Assembly: GCA_016291435.1 (NCBI GenBank)
Contig: JAEEXH010000024.1
Span: forward strand, 1-35,162
Origin: Oscillospiraceae bacterium
GTDB lineage: Bacteria > Bacillota > Clostridia > Oscillospirales > Ruminococcaceae
Direction: 5' to 3'
DNA: 35,162 nucleotides
Both the position numbers and the translations under genes were made by a program. Positions 24,998 to 31,857 of the stretch are shown in pieces. Positions within the stretch are counted from its first letter, which is position 1, and every line of letters starts with the position of its first letter. Below the pieces are notes generated by a model. The model did no database searches. It saw nothing but the letters and a program-made list of their open reading frames with translations, and was not told where the DNA came from.

Positions 24998-25756
24998 TCA
25001 CATAAGCGCGGCACCGTCCACGCCGAGCACCTGCCCGGTCACATAGGACGAGAGGTCAGAGCCGAGAAAGACGGCAGCATCTGCAACATCCTCCGGCTCA
25101 CCGATGCGCCCCATGCCGACAAGAGAAAGCCGCTCCTGCTGGTGTTCCTCGCTGACCGAGCGGAATATGTCAGTATTGATCATGCCGGGTGCGATCGCAT
25201 TGACACGGATGTGATGCGGCGCAAGCTCCTTTGCGGCGGTTTTCGTCAGCGCAATCACTGCGCCCTTGGACGCAGAATACACAAGCTGCCCTGCATTTCC
25301 GTTTCTGCCGACTATGCTTGCAAGATTGATGATGCTTCCGCTCTGCTGCCGCGTCATTACGCGTGCCGTCAGCTGCAGCAGCTCCATCACTGCAAACACA
25401 TTGACATTGAATGTATCGTGCATCGCCTGCTCCGAGATCATCCCGATCCGCTCATCGAGCATCACACCGGCATTGTTGACGAGAATGTCGATCTGCCCTG
25501 CCTCCTTGCGGATCTGCATGACCGCACGCTTGTCTGCGTCTCTGTCGGTAACATCAAAATAGAGCGGGCGAAGCGTCTGCCCGCACGCTGCCGCCTCTGC
25601 GGCAAGATCATCCAGAGACCCCGCTGTTCTGGCATTTGCATAGACGGCCGCGCCGCATTCCAGATACCGCCTGACGATCGCCCTTCCGATACCTCTGCCC
25701 GCGCCTGTGACAAGTGCGGTTTTTCCTTGCAGAAGCAGTCTTTCCGTGTCAGCCAT
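24998..25756 (-). CDS. Short-chain dehydrogenase/reductase (FabG-like)
   Basis: The protein has 252 residues and starts at ATG 25756, with GGGGGA seven bases ahead; the open frame extends further upstream but crosses the promoter. The cofactor motif is TGAGRGIG, followed by NNAGV, the catalytic Ser in INLASIVGR, YSASKG, and NAIAPGMINTDI. The C-terminus ends in VTGQVLGVDGA, typical of 3-oxoacyl-ACP reductase-type SDRs. It is not in a fatty-acid cluster but ahead of a sugar acetyltransferase, so a sugar or acyl-sugar substrate is as likely as a fatty acyl one. Confidence 0.85.
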   Translation of the reverse strand: MADTERLLLQGKTALVTGAGRGIGRAIVRRYLECGAAVYANARTAGSLDDLAAEAAACGQTLRPLYFDVTDRDADKRAVMQIRKEAGQIDILVNNAGVMLDERIGMISEQAMHDTFNVNVFAVMELLQLTARVMTRQQSGSIINLASIVGRNGNAGQLVYSASKGAVIALTKTAAKELAPHHIRVNAIAPGMINTDIFRSVSEEHQQERLSLVGMGRIGEPEDVADAAVFLGSDLSSYVTGQVLGVDGAALM

Positions 25757-25801
25757 ACCGTGATCCCCCTTTGCCTTGACGAATGCGTGAATTTCGATAT
25801 G

Positions 25802-25830
25802 ATTATAACACATATCCTCCCGATTGTCAA
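25802..25830 (-). promoter_or_regulatory. Consensus promoter of the SDR-GNAT operon
   Basis: On the minus strand TTGACA (25830-25825), 17 bp, TATAAT (25807-25802). The leader to ATG 25756 is about 40 bases. Confidence 0.88.
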
Positions 25831-25893
25831 CTGCATCGGTACATGCGGATACCTGTTTGATACTCAATGGATGTATATTAAAATAAGGTCGGA

Positions 25894-25959
25894 GTGGATT
25901 TTGGAAACAGGCGAAAAGACCTGCGCAGGCAGAACGGGATGACACAAAAGCAAAGCGAT
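25894..25959 (+). pseudogene. Truncated XRE-family HTH regulator (N-terminal 22 codons)
   Basis: A GTG start (25894) with AAGGTCGGA just upstream encodes M/V-DFGNRRKDLRRQNGMTQKQ, a very good match to the opening helix of XRE/Cro-type DNA-binding domains (pattern LRxxxGxTQxQ). Two codons later the reading runs straight into copy 2 of the 41-bp repeat at 25960, and no HTH residues follow. The gene therefore looks cut off at the repeat junction. Confidence 0.6.
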
Positions 25960-26000
25960 AACACAATCGGCGCACCGCAGCAGAAACCGCAGTGCGCCGT
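25960..26000 (-). repeat. 41-bp direct repeat, copy 2 (terminator-like)
   Basis: This copy is identical to 24201-24241 and in the same orientation. Together the two copies bracket the SDR-GNAT operon and the XRE fragment. On the minus strand it is also a plausible terminator, behind another hairpin. Confidence 0.85.
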
Positions 26001-26007
26001 CTATCTC

Positions 26008-26104
26008 CAAAGCGAAAAGGGACAGCTCCCGGCGGGGGGAGCTGTTCTTCGGGCATCAAGCCACTTCCCTCTCCGATGCGGAGCGCCGTTGTCGCTTGAT
26101 GCTA
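26008..26104 (-). ncRNA. Structured non-coding element ending in a terminator
   Basis: Read on the minus strand, GCATCAAGC (26102-26094) pairs perfectly with GCTTGATGC (26061-26053). Between them is an inner stem CTCCG-CAT-CGGAG (26083-26071) flanked by two purine-rich internal loops. It is followed by a 10-bp terminator stem (26046-26037 with 26030-26021) and CCCTTTTCGCTTT. A TATACT at about 26110-26105 could be a -10, but there is no good -35. It may be a small RNA, a structured 3' region of the PfkB transcript, or an intergenic palindromic repeat. I do not recognise an Rfam family. Confidence 0.4.
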
Positions 26105-26148
26105 GTATATGCAGTTTTTCCGAAAATGAAACAGGGAATTTCGCGCAC

Positions 26149-27114
26149 TCAGATGAGCTCTGTCGGCTGCGGGAGACGGCTGAGCAGTTCCCGGATCTCA
26201 GGGAGATTCGCGATCCACTCGCTGAATGCGGTCGCAGAGCCTGCCGCGATGCCGTAGCGCAGGGCTTCCGTCAGGGGCTTGCCGTGGGCACATGCCGCAA
26301 GGAAGCCGCCGAGCATCGAATCGCCCGCGCCGACTGCATTGCGTACAGTGCCGTGCGGCGCGGAGAGATGCCAGACACGGTGCTCCGAGGTAAAAAGCAG
26401 TGCGCCGTCGCCGCCGAGCGACATCAGCACATTCTCAGCGCCGAGGTCGATGAGCTGTCTGCCGTAGGGCAGTGCATCCCACCATGTGTCGATCGCGGTG
26501 TCAAAGAAGGCGCATACCTCCGGCAGATTCGGCTTGATCACAAAGGGCTTGCAGGCAAGCGCTTCGCGCAGCGGCTCTCCGGACACATCCACGGCAAAGC
26601 GGATACCCTTGCCCTCCAGTGCGCGCATCACATCGGCGTGATAGGATGCCGGTGCGCCCGCGGGAATGCTGCCCGCCAACACGATATAATCGCCGTCGCC
26701 GTATTTTTGCAGCTTTTGCAGAAGCAGATCGGTCTCGGGCGCCGCAACGGACACGCCCTGTCCGTTCAGCTCCGTGACGGTGTCTCCCGATTTGATCTTG
26801 AGATTGATGCGGCTCATCTGGTTCGGCACATTGATCCAGTCGGTCGGGATCTGCGTGCGCTGGATGCGTTCCGCGATCATGGAGCCGGTCGCGCCGGCAA
26901 GAAAGCCGTAGACGGTCGTCGGAACGCTGAGCTGATGCAGCACCAGCGAGACATTGACGCCTTTGCCGCCTGCTGTGACATGCTCCGCGGCGGTGCGGTT
27001 GACAGCGCCCTGCCGAATCGGTGCATCAAGCGTGACAGTGTAGTCCACGGCGGGATTCGCGGTGACGGTCGCAATCATCGGAACATGCTTCCCGGCAGAT
27101 GAATTCTGACTCAT
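26149..27114 (-). CDS. PfkB-family sugar-phosphate kinase (1-phosphofructokinase-type)
   Basis: The protein has 321 residues and starts at ATG 27114 with AAGGAG six bases ahead. It would phosphorylate fructose-1-phosphate or tagatose-6-phosphate with ATP. Family motifs are VTANPAVDYTV at the N-terminus, AGGKGVNVSLVLHQLS, VLAGSIPAG, IKPNLPE, and NAVGAGDSMLGGF with the catalytic Asp in GAGD near residue 265. No PTS gene or fruR-type repressor is next to it, so the sugar cannot be assigned. It is probably co-transcribed with the small membrane protein gene 30 bases upstream. Confidence 0.88.
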   Translation of the reverse strand: MSQNSSAGKHVPMIATVTANPAVDYTVTLDAPIRQGAVNRTAAEHVTAGGKGVNVSLVLHQLSVPTTVYGFLAGATGSMIAERIQRTQIPTDWINVPNQMSRINLKIKSGDTVTELNGQGVSVAAPETDLLLQKLQKYGDGDYIVLAGSIPAGAPASYHADVMRALEGKGIRFAVDVSGEPLREALACKPFVIKPNLPEVCAFFDTAIDTWWDALPYGRQLIDLGAENVLMSLGGDGALLFTSEHRVWHLSAPHGTVRNAVGAGDSMLGGFLAACAHGKPLTEALRYGIAAGSATAFSEWIANLPEIRELLSRLPQPTELI

Positions 27115-27144
27115 ATAAAACTCCTTGAATCTATAAATATGTGT

Positions 27145-27651
27145 TCACGAAGGAAAACAGAAGTGCATGGCAAAGAGGAATACGCCGAGCGCAGCGCCGA
27201 CAAGCAGCAGCTCCCGGATCAGCACCCGCAGAAGCGTGCGCCGGAGCCATGCGCGGTGCTCTGCGCGGAGAAGCACCTTGCCGTCATTTTCGTGTGCGGC
27301 GGCGGGATTCCCGGCATAGCTGCCCGCGGCAAAGACCTCCGAGCGCAGCGCAATCACGGTCTCGTCGCCGGGATGCAGCGATTTTGCATCCGGGTGCTCC
27401 GTATAAAATGCTGCGGTATGCGCAAGGCGGCGGCTGTCCTGAAACGAGACGGTCAGCAGCGTTCTGCCGTCCGCTTCGGAGACTGCTTCGCAGGTGCTTG
27501 TGAATCTGCGCCACATGCCGAAGGGCTCCGCGAGCTTCCCGAGCGCACGGACAATCAGACCGAGCAGCACGGCGAGCGGAAGTCCCGTGAGGAAATAGCG
27601 CCATTTGCCGAGTGAAAGACCGAGAGTGCGGGAATCCGGCAGCATGAGCAT
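27145..27651 (-). CDS. Small membrane protein of unknown function
   Basis: The protein has 168 residues and starts at ATG 27651, with AAAGGAG eight bases ahead. A helix at about 21-40 and a second at about 148-165 bracket an outside or cytosolic domain containing LLTVSFQDSRRLAH and HPGDETVIALRSE, the latter resembling an OB-like or NfeD-like beta segment. I do not recognise a family. It is first in the operon with the PfkB kinase and has its own good promoter. Confidence 0.65.
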   Translation of the reverse strand: MLMLPDSRTLGLSLGKWRYFLTGLPLAVLLGLIVRALGKLAEPFGMWRRFTSTCEAVSEADGRTLLTVSFQDSRRLAHTAAFYTEHPDAKSLHPGDETVIALRSEVFAAGSYAGNPAAAHENDGKVLLRAEHRAWLRRTLLRVLIRELLLVGAALGVFLFAMHFCFPS

Positions 27652-27683
27652 CGCGGCTGCTCCTTTCGATTGATACTGTATTT

Positions 27684-27712
27684 ATTATATCACACTTTCC
27701 GCCGGAATGCAA
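27684..27712 (-). promoter_or_regulatory. Promoter of the small membrane protein / PfkB operon
   Basis: On the minus strand TTGCAT (27712-27707), 17 bp, TATAAT (27689-27684), 33 bases before ATG 27651. Confidence 0.82.
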
Positions 27713-27734
27713 GGTTGCGGAATAAATCCAATCT

Positions 27735-27779
27735 GAAAACGAAACTGCCGCGCACCGGTCCGGTTCCGATGCGCGGCAG
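27735..27779 (-). terminator. Terminator of the sodium symporter gene
   Basis: CTGCCGCGCA (27745-27754) pairs with TGCGCGGCAG (27770-27779). On the minus strand the stem is followed by TTTCGTTTTC. It lies six bases after the symporter stop. Confidence 0.88.
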
Positions 27780-27785
27780 GCGATC

Positions 27786-29378
27786 TTATTTCTGATATGC
27801 GGAGAAAGCGTTTTCGACGGTCTTCTCGTCGCACTTGCCCGTGAACGCGGAGACCAGCGGCGTGACGATCAGCGAGAGGAGCATCAGCACCGCACCCGCA
27901 TTGATCGGGGATGCCAGATTCAGCGGAAGACCCGCTGCCCAGCTCACGATCCCCGCGCAGCTCTCGCGGAAGAACGTGAAGATGCACATATGGCCGACGG
28001 TCAGCAGAACGCCCATTGCGAAGCTCACCCAGACAGCCGCCTTCGTGGTCTTCTTGCTGTAAAGACCCCAGAGGAACGGTCCGAGGAAGGAGCCGGAGAG
28101 CGCACCCCAGCTATAGCTCATCAGCGTAGTGATCGCGGCGTTCTTATTCATCGCGATGACAACGGAGATCAGCAGGAAGACAAGGATCAGCACACGCATG
28201 ACCGTGAATTCCTTTTTGTCGTTGAGCTTGCCCTTCGAGGCAGGACGGATGAGGTCATGCGCCATTGTAGTCGAGGAGGTCAGCACCAGCGCGGAGAGCG
28301 TCGAGAGCGAGGCGCTGAGCACCAGCACGACGACCAGACCGATCAGCAGCGGCGGGAGCGCGGTTTCCAGCATCGCCGGAACCATCGCGTCAAATTCGAG
28401 CTTGCCGTTTGCGAGCTTCTGAATCACATTGCTGCCAAGCCCCGTGCCCGCTTCGGTGGTGTTGAAAAGACGGGTGAAGCCGCCGAGCAGGTAGCAGCCG
28501 CCGGAGACGATCAGACAGAAGACGGTCGAGATGACCAGACCGCGCTTAATGTCCTTCTCATCGCGGATCGCATAGAACTTGTGCACCATCTGCGGGAGAC
28601 CCCATGTGCCGAGCGAGGTGAGAATCACGACGCCGAAGAGATTGATCGGATCGGGACCGAACGCCCACGAGAGCGAGCCCTGCGGGATGCTCTCATCCTT
28701 GACGGACGCGAGCTGATCAACCGCTGCGGAGAAGCCGCCCTGATTGTTCAGCACGCAGATCACGACTGCTGCGATGCCGACAAGCATGATGATGCCCTGA
28801 ATGAAATCGTTGACTGCGGTTGCGGAGTAGCCGCCGAGCACAACATAAATCGCGCTCAGGACTGCCATTGCGATCATGACATACTGATAGGCGTTGTCGG
28901 ATTTCAGCTCAAATGCCATCGCAAACAGACGGGAAAGCCCGTTGTAGACCGATGCGGTATACGGGATCATGAAGAGGAACACGACAACCGCGGATGCGAG
29001 CTTGAGCGCATGGCTGCCGTAGCGCTTCTCGAAGAAATCGGGCATGGTCTTTGCGTCGAGATGCTTGGTCATCTGGCGGGTGCGCTTGCCGAGCACCGCC
29101 CATGCGAGCGTGGCGCCAATGATCGCATTGCCGATGCCGATCCATGCGGCGGAGATGCCGTAGCCCCAGCCGAACTGCCCCGCGTAGCCGATGAACACGA
29201 CTGCGGAGAAATAGGCGGTGCCGAAGCCGAAGGCGGTCATCCAGGGACCGATCTTGTTGCCGGCGAACACGAAGTCATTGACGCTCTTTGTCTGCTTCGA
29301 GGTGATGATGCCGATTGCCACCATCAGCACGGCATAGAGCACAACGACGACTGTCGTAATGATCTGCGAGGTTGACAT
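27786..29378 (-). CDS. Sodium:solute symporter (SSF/PutP family)
   Basis: The protein has 530 residues and about 13 membrane helices, starting at ATG 29378 with GGAGGA ahead. SSF proteins use the sodium gradient to import sugars, proline, pantothenate or other solutes. Family features include VNDFVFAGNKIGPWMTAFGF, YGISAAWIGIG, the TM5-6 segment LGGYSATAVNDFIQG, and the sodium-site helix ASLSTLSALVLTSSTTMAHD. The C-terminal region SWGALSGSFLGPFLWGLYSK is also typical. The substrate cannot be read with confidence; the overall pattern is nearer to proline/PutP-like than to SGLT sugar members. It is monocistronic, with a perfect promoter and a leader hairpin. Confidence 0.9.
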   Translation of the reverse strand: MSTSQIITTVVVVLYAVLMVAIGIITSKQTKSVNDFVFAGNKIGPWMTAFGFGTAYFSAVVFIGYAGQFGWGYGISAAWIGIGNAIIGATLAWAVLGKRTRQMTKHLDAKTMPDFFEKRYGSHALKLASAVVVFLFMIPYTASVYNGLSRLFAMAFELKSDNAYQYVMIAMAVLSAIYVVLGGYSATAVNDFIQGIIMLVGIAAVVICVLNNQGGFSAAVDQLASVKDESIPQGSLSWAFGPDPINLFGVVILTSLGTWGLPQMVHKFYAIRDEKDIKRGLVISTVFCLIVSGGCYLLGGFTRLFNTTEAGTGLGSNVIQKLANGKLEFDAMVPAMLETALPPLLIGLVVVLVLSASLSTLSALVLTSSTTMAHDLIRPASKGKLNDKKEFTVMRVLILVFLLISVVIAMNKNAAITTLMSYSWGALSGSFLGPFLWGLYSKKTTKAAVWVSFAMGVLLTVGHMCIFTFFRESCAGIVSWAAGLPLNLASPINAGAVLMLLSLIVTPLVSAFTGKCDEKTVENAFSAYQK

Positions 29379-29409
29379 GTAAACTTCCTCCTGATGTGAT
29401 TACTTTTAC

Positions 29410-29451
29410 GCTTTGCTGCTTTTAGGTTATAAAGCTTTAACGCAGCAAAGC
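29410..29451 (-). promoter_or_regulatory. Hairpin and palindrome in the symporter leader
   Basis: GCTTTGCTGC (29410-29419) pairs perfectly with GCAGCAAAGC (29442-29451) around a loop that itself contains the palindrome TAAAGCTTTA (29429-29438 region). It begins right after the -10 at the expected transcript 5' end. No T run follows. It could be an operator or an mRNA-stabilising or control hairpin. Confidence 0.65.
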
Positions 29452-29452
29452 T

Positions 29453-29481
29453 ATTATAGCATGCTTTCCGGGATTTGTCAA
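29453..29481 (-). promoter_or_regulatory. Perfect promoter of the symporter gene
   Basis: On the minus strand TTGACA (29481-29476), 17 bp, TATAAT (29458-29453), also with TGC before the -10. Confidence 0.92.
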
Positions 29482-29514
29482 GCGGTTTTCAGGAAGAAAT
29501 TTGCCCCCTGTGCC

Positions 29515-29543
29515 TTGTGTTTTTGTGCAGTGTGTGCTATAAT
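29515..29543 (+). promoter_or_regulatory. Promoter of the small unknown gene
   Basis: TTGTGT (29515-29520), 17 bp, TATAAT (29538-29543), with the extended -10 TGC. It is divergent from the symporter promoter. Confidence 0.78.
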
Positions 29544-29567
29544 AGTGTCACGGAAGGAGTGTGCAGC

Positions 29568-29909
29568 ATGAAAGTGATCGACATATATTTGCAGTATTTC
29601 TCGGCAGAATGCGAATTCGCAGGCACTCTGCGCAAAGGCGCCGCCGTGCGGCTCACGGCAGAATCGGACGCGGGAACGATCCGTTACAGCGTGAGCGTGA
29701 GCTTTTTCCCGCATGCAGACGCCGGGGATTTCGGCATCTCCGGGGACGCCTTCGCCGAGCGGGAGCTTTACTCCGGCAAGGGCAGGCGCTCGAAAAAGCG
29801 TGAGCAGACCTATCTTGCGGCGCTGCGGGAGCATGCCGATGCCGCCGCGCAGTCGCTCGGGGGCGTCATTCACTGGGATGCGCCGCTCATCGAAGCGCGA
29901 TACGCATAA
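29568..29909 (+). CDS. Small protein of unknown function
   Basis: The protein has 113 residues and starts at ATG 29568, with AAGGAG in front; the longer open frame upstream crosses the promoter. It is a soluble alpha/beta protein with no signal peptide. Visible segments are VRLTAESDAGTIRYSVSVSF, then a Lys/Arg cluster RRSKKREQTYLAALREHADA. I do not recognise a family. The DegV gene follows after 74 bases with its own promoter, and no terminator lies between them. Confidence 0.7.
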   Translation: MKVIDIYLQYFSAECEFAGTLRKGAAVRLTAESDAGTIRYSVSVSFFPHADAGDFGISGDAFAERELYSGKGRRSKKREQTYLAALREHADAAAQSLGGVIHWDAPLIEARYA

Positions 29910-29914
29910 ATCTG

Positions 29915-29943
29915 TTGACAATTTCCGCTGAATATGGTATAAT
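29915..29943 (+). promoter_or_regulatory. Perfect promoter of the DegV gene
   Basis: TTGACA (29915-29920), 17 bp, TATAAT (29938-29943), starting six bases after the previous stop codon. Confidence 0.93.
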
Positions 29944-29983
29944 ATATCTACAGAAAAAATATACGGAAAGAGGATGATCTCCC

Positions 29984-30859
29984 ATGGCTGACTACATCAT
30001 CGCATGTGCTTCAACGGCAGATCTGCCGGATACCTATTATAAAGAGCACAATATCCCCGTGATCCGCTACACCTACGCCATCGGCACAGATGTCTTTGAG
30101 GATGACTGCAAGGAGGAATCCCGCGCAAAGGCATATGCCGACATGCGCAAGGGCACGGTCTATTCCACCTCCATGATCAACACGGCGACCTATGCCGATT
30201 TCTTCACAAAGCTCATGGAGACCGGCAAGAATGTCATTTTCCTCGATATGTCAAAGGAAATGTCGAGCTCTTACCGCTCCTCGCACACCGCGGCGGAATC
30301 CGTGCAGCGGAAATTCCCCGATCAGGTGCTGTGCCTCATGGACACGCGCTGCATCTCGGGCGGGCTCGGACTGCTCGTCACGGAGATGGTGCGGCGGATG
30401 GAAGACGGCATGTCCTTTCAGGATGTGATCGACTGGGGCGAGGCGAACAAGCTGCACATCATGCACCGCTTCACCGTCGATGACCTTGGCTATCTGAAAC
30501 GCGGCGGCAGAGTTTCCAATGCGTCGGCGCTGATCGGCGGGCTGCTCTCCATCAAGCCGGTGCTCTATGTGCCGGACAGCGGTGAGCTCAAGGTCGCGCA
30601 GAAGGTGCGCGGGCGCAAAGCTGCTTTGCAGGCGCTGCTCGACGGCATCGAGCGGGACATGAAGGAGCCGGACGGTCAGCATATCCGCATCAATCACGCG
30701 GACTGCCTTGCAGATGCCGAGTGGCTCAGAGACCGCATTCTCGAGAAATACCCGACCGTTGCGGAGGTGGCGATCTCCGGGCTCGGCGTGATCATCGGGT
30801 CGCACTGCGGCCCCGGGCTGCTGACGGTCTTCTACTTCGGCGAGAGCCGCCGCCCATAA
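29984..30859 (+). CDS. DegV-family fatty-acid-binding protein
   Basis: The protein has 291 residues and starts at ATG 29984 after AGAGGATG. DegV/FakB proteins bind a fatty acid and present it to the FakA kinase for phospholipid synthesis. Motifs include CASTADLP at the N-terminus, the loop YSTSMINTATY, FLDMSKEMSSSYRSS, DTRCISGGLGLLV, and LGYLKRGGRVSNASALIGGL with IKPVL. The end has GVIIGSHCGPGLLTVFYFG, which matches the conserved G-x-H-x-GPG of the family. FakA is not in the window. The gene is monocistronic with a strong terminator. Confidence 0.92.
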   Translation: MADYIIACASTADLPDTYYKEHNIPVIRYTYAIGTDVFEDDCKEESRAKAYADMRKGTVYSTSMINTATYADFFTKLMETGKNVIFLDMSKEMSSSYRSSHTAAESVQRKFPDQVLCLMDTRCISGGLGLLVTEMVRRMEDGMSFQDVIDWGEANKLHIMHRFTVDDLGYLKRGGRVSNASALIGGLLSIKPVLYVPDSGELKVAQKVRGRKAALQALLDGIERDMKEPDGQHIRINHADCLADAEWLRDRILEKYPTVAEVAISGLGVIIGSHCGPGLLTVFYFGESRRP

Positions 30860-30861
30860 GC

Positions 30862-30904
30862 AAAAAAAGCGCGGGACAGATCCGATCTGCCCCGCAATTT
30901 TTTA
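30862..30904. terminator. Bidirectional terminator
   Basis: The stem GCGGGACAGAT (30871-30881) pairs with ATCTGCCCCGC (30885-30895) with one mismatch. T runs follow on the plus strand (TTTTTT) and on the minus strand (CTTTTTTT). It serves the convergent DegV gene and the dockerin operon. Confidence 0.9.
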
Positions 30905-30933
30905 TGCTAAGGATGGAACACAGTCAGTTTGCA

Positions 30934-31812
30934 TCATGCGCCTGCGAGCACACGCAGCAGGGCATTGAGGTCGTTCTGGTCAACGTTCAGGTCGCCGTTC
31001 AGGTCGGCTTCGCGGCGGGATGCTGCGGAGAGCTCATAGGTGCCGCCGATCGCGCGCGCCAGAAGCACCGCATCGGTGAGGTCGGCTTCGCTGTTGCCGT
31101 TGATATCGCCGGAGCCGGAGAGCACATAGGTCAGAAGCGAAGAACACGCCTCATTAGAGAGACCGGCGTCATTGTAAGAAACATTGACAGTGGAGCCCTC
31201 TTTTTCATAGACAACCGTTGGAAACATAATTCCGCTGCTCCCATACTGCTTCTGCGTAGCTGGCAGAACTTCTGAGAATTCTTCCCAACTGTGCGGATAA
31301 TTTTTATCCCCATCCGGGCTACCGAAGTGCGCCAAATCCAATACATACTCTTCAGAGAGCACACGATGAACAACATCTTCGGGCAGTGTACCGCCCTCTG
31401 CAACCGTCTGAATATAGGAGTCTCTTTCCTCGTCCGTATAATAGCCCATTGCCCACGCAGATACAAAACGGAATACTGCGGTCTGTACGCTGTCCTCAAA
31501 TCTGTAAGTTTTCAGATTTTTGACAGCCTGCTTCCACACTTCGTTTATATCATCGACGAAGGGGTCATAATCCGGCGAGTTCAAAATCTCATCCTGTATT
31601 GCAAGAAATTCCTCTGACTTCACGCCAAAGGTGAGATAATATCTGTTGTCCGTCTCTTCAAAATAAAAGATCTGACCAGACTTCATAAAAGTGGTCATAT
31701 CCGGCGCAGTATCTGTGATATCAGAAGCTGCTGCCGGGAGCATTGCCGTGCCGAGCATCACGGAAGCGATCAGGGCACTGACTGCGGATTTCAGTACATT
31801 CAGCTTTTTCAT
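30934..31812 (-). CDS. Secreted dockerin-bearing protein with a module shared with the anti-sigma-like protein
   Basis: The protein has 292 residues and starts at ATG 31812, with AAGGAGG ahead. A signal peptide spans 1-29. The body (about 35-225) matches no family I know. A type I dockerin spans 235-290, with loops DINGNSEADLTD (236-247; the fifth position is Asn, not Asp) and DLNGDLNVDQND (270-281). Residues 103-214 (YRFEDS to VSYND) align with residues 243-355 of the neighbouring anti-sigma-like protein: YRFEDS with YRLDDS, TVAEGGTL with TIADGGRL, and SSGIMF..STVNVSYND with SSNITF..SETISVHYVD. The spacing is nearly the same. It is last in the sigma operon and probably docks to cohesins outside the cell. 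The anchor class is clear; the biochemical role is unknown. Confidence 0.82.
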   Translation of the reverse strand: MKKLNVLKSAVSALIASVMLGTAMLPAAASDITDTAPDMTTFMKSGQIFYFEETDNRYYLTFGVKSEEFLAIQDEILNSPDYDPFVDDINEVWKQAVKNLKTYRFEDSVQTAVFRFVSAWAMGYYTDEERDSYIQTVAEGGTLPEDVVHRVLSEEYVLDLAHFGSPDGDKNYPHSWEEFSEVLPATQKQYGSSGIMFPTVVYEKEGSTVNVSYNDAGLSNEACSSLLTYVLSGSGDINGNSEADLTDAVLLARAIGGTYELSAASRREADLNGDLNVDQNDLNALLRVLAGA

Positions 31813-31857
31813 AACTATTACCTCCTTGTAAGATATAAGATCTGGTGTTACATTATA

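Noticed and set aside
25757-26059. Longer N-terminus for the SDR protein
   Set aside because: It would cross the perfect promoter at 25802-25830; ATG 25756 has a good ribosome-binding site and gives the family length.
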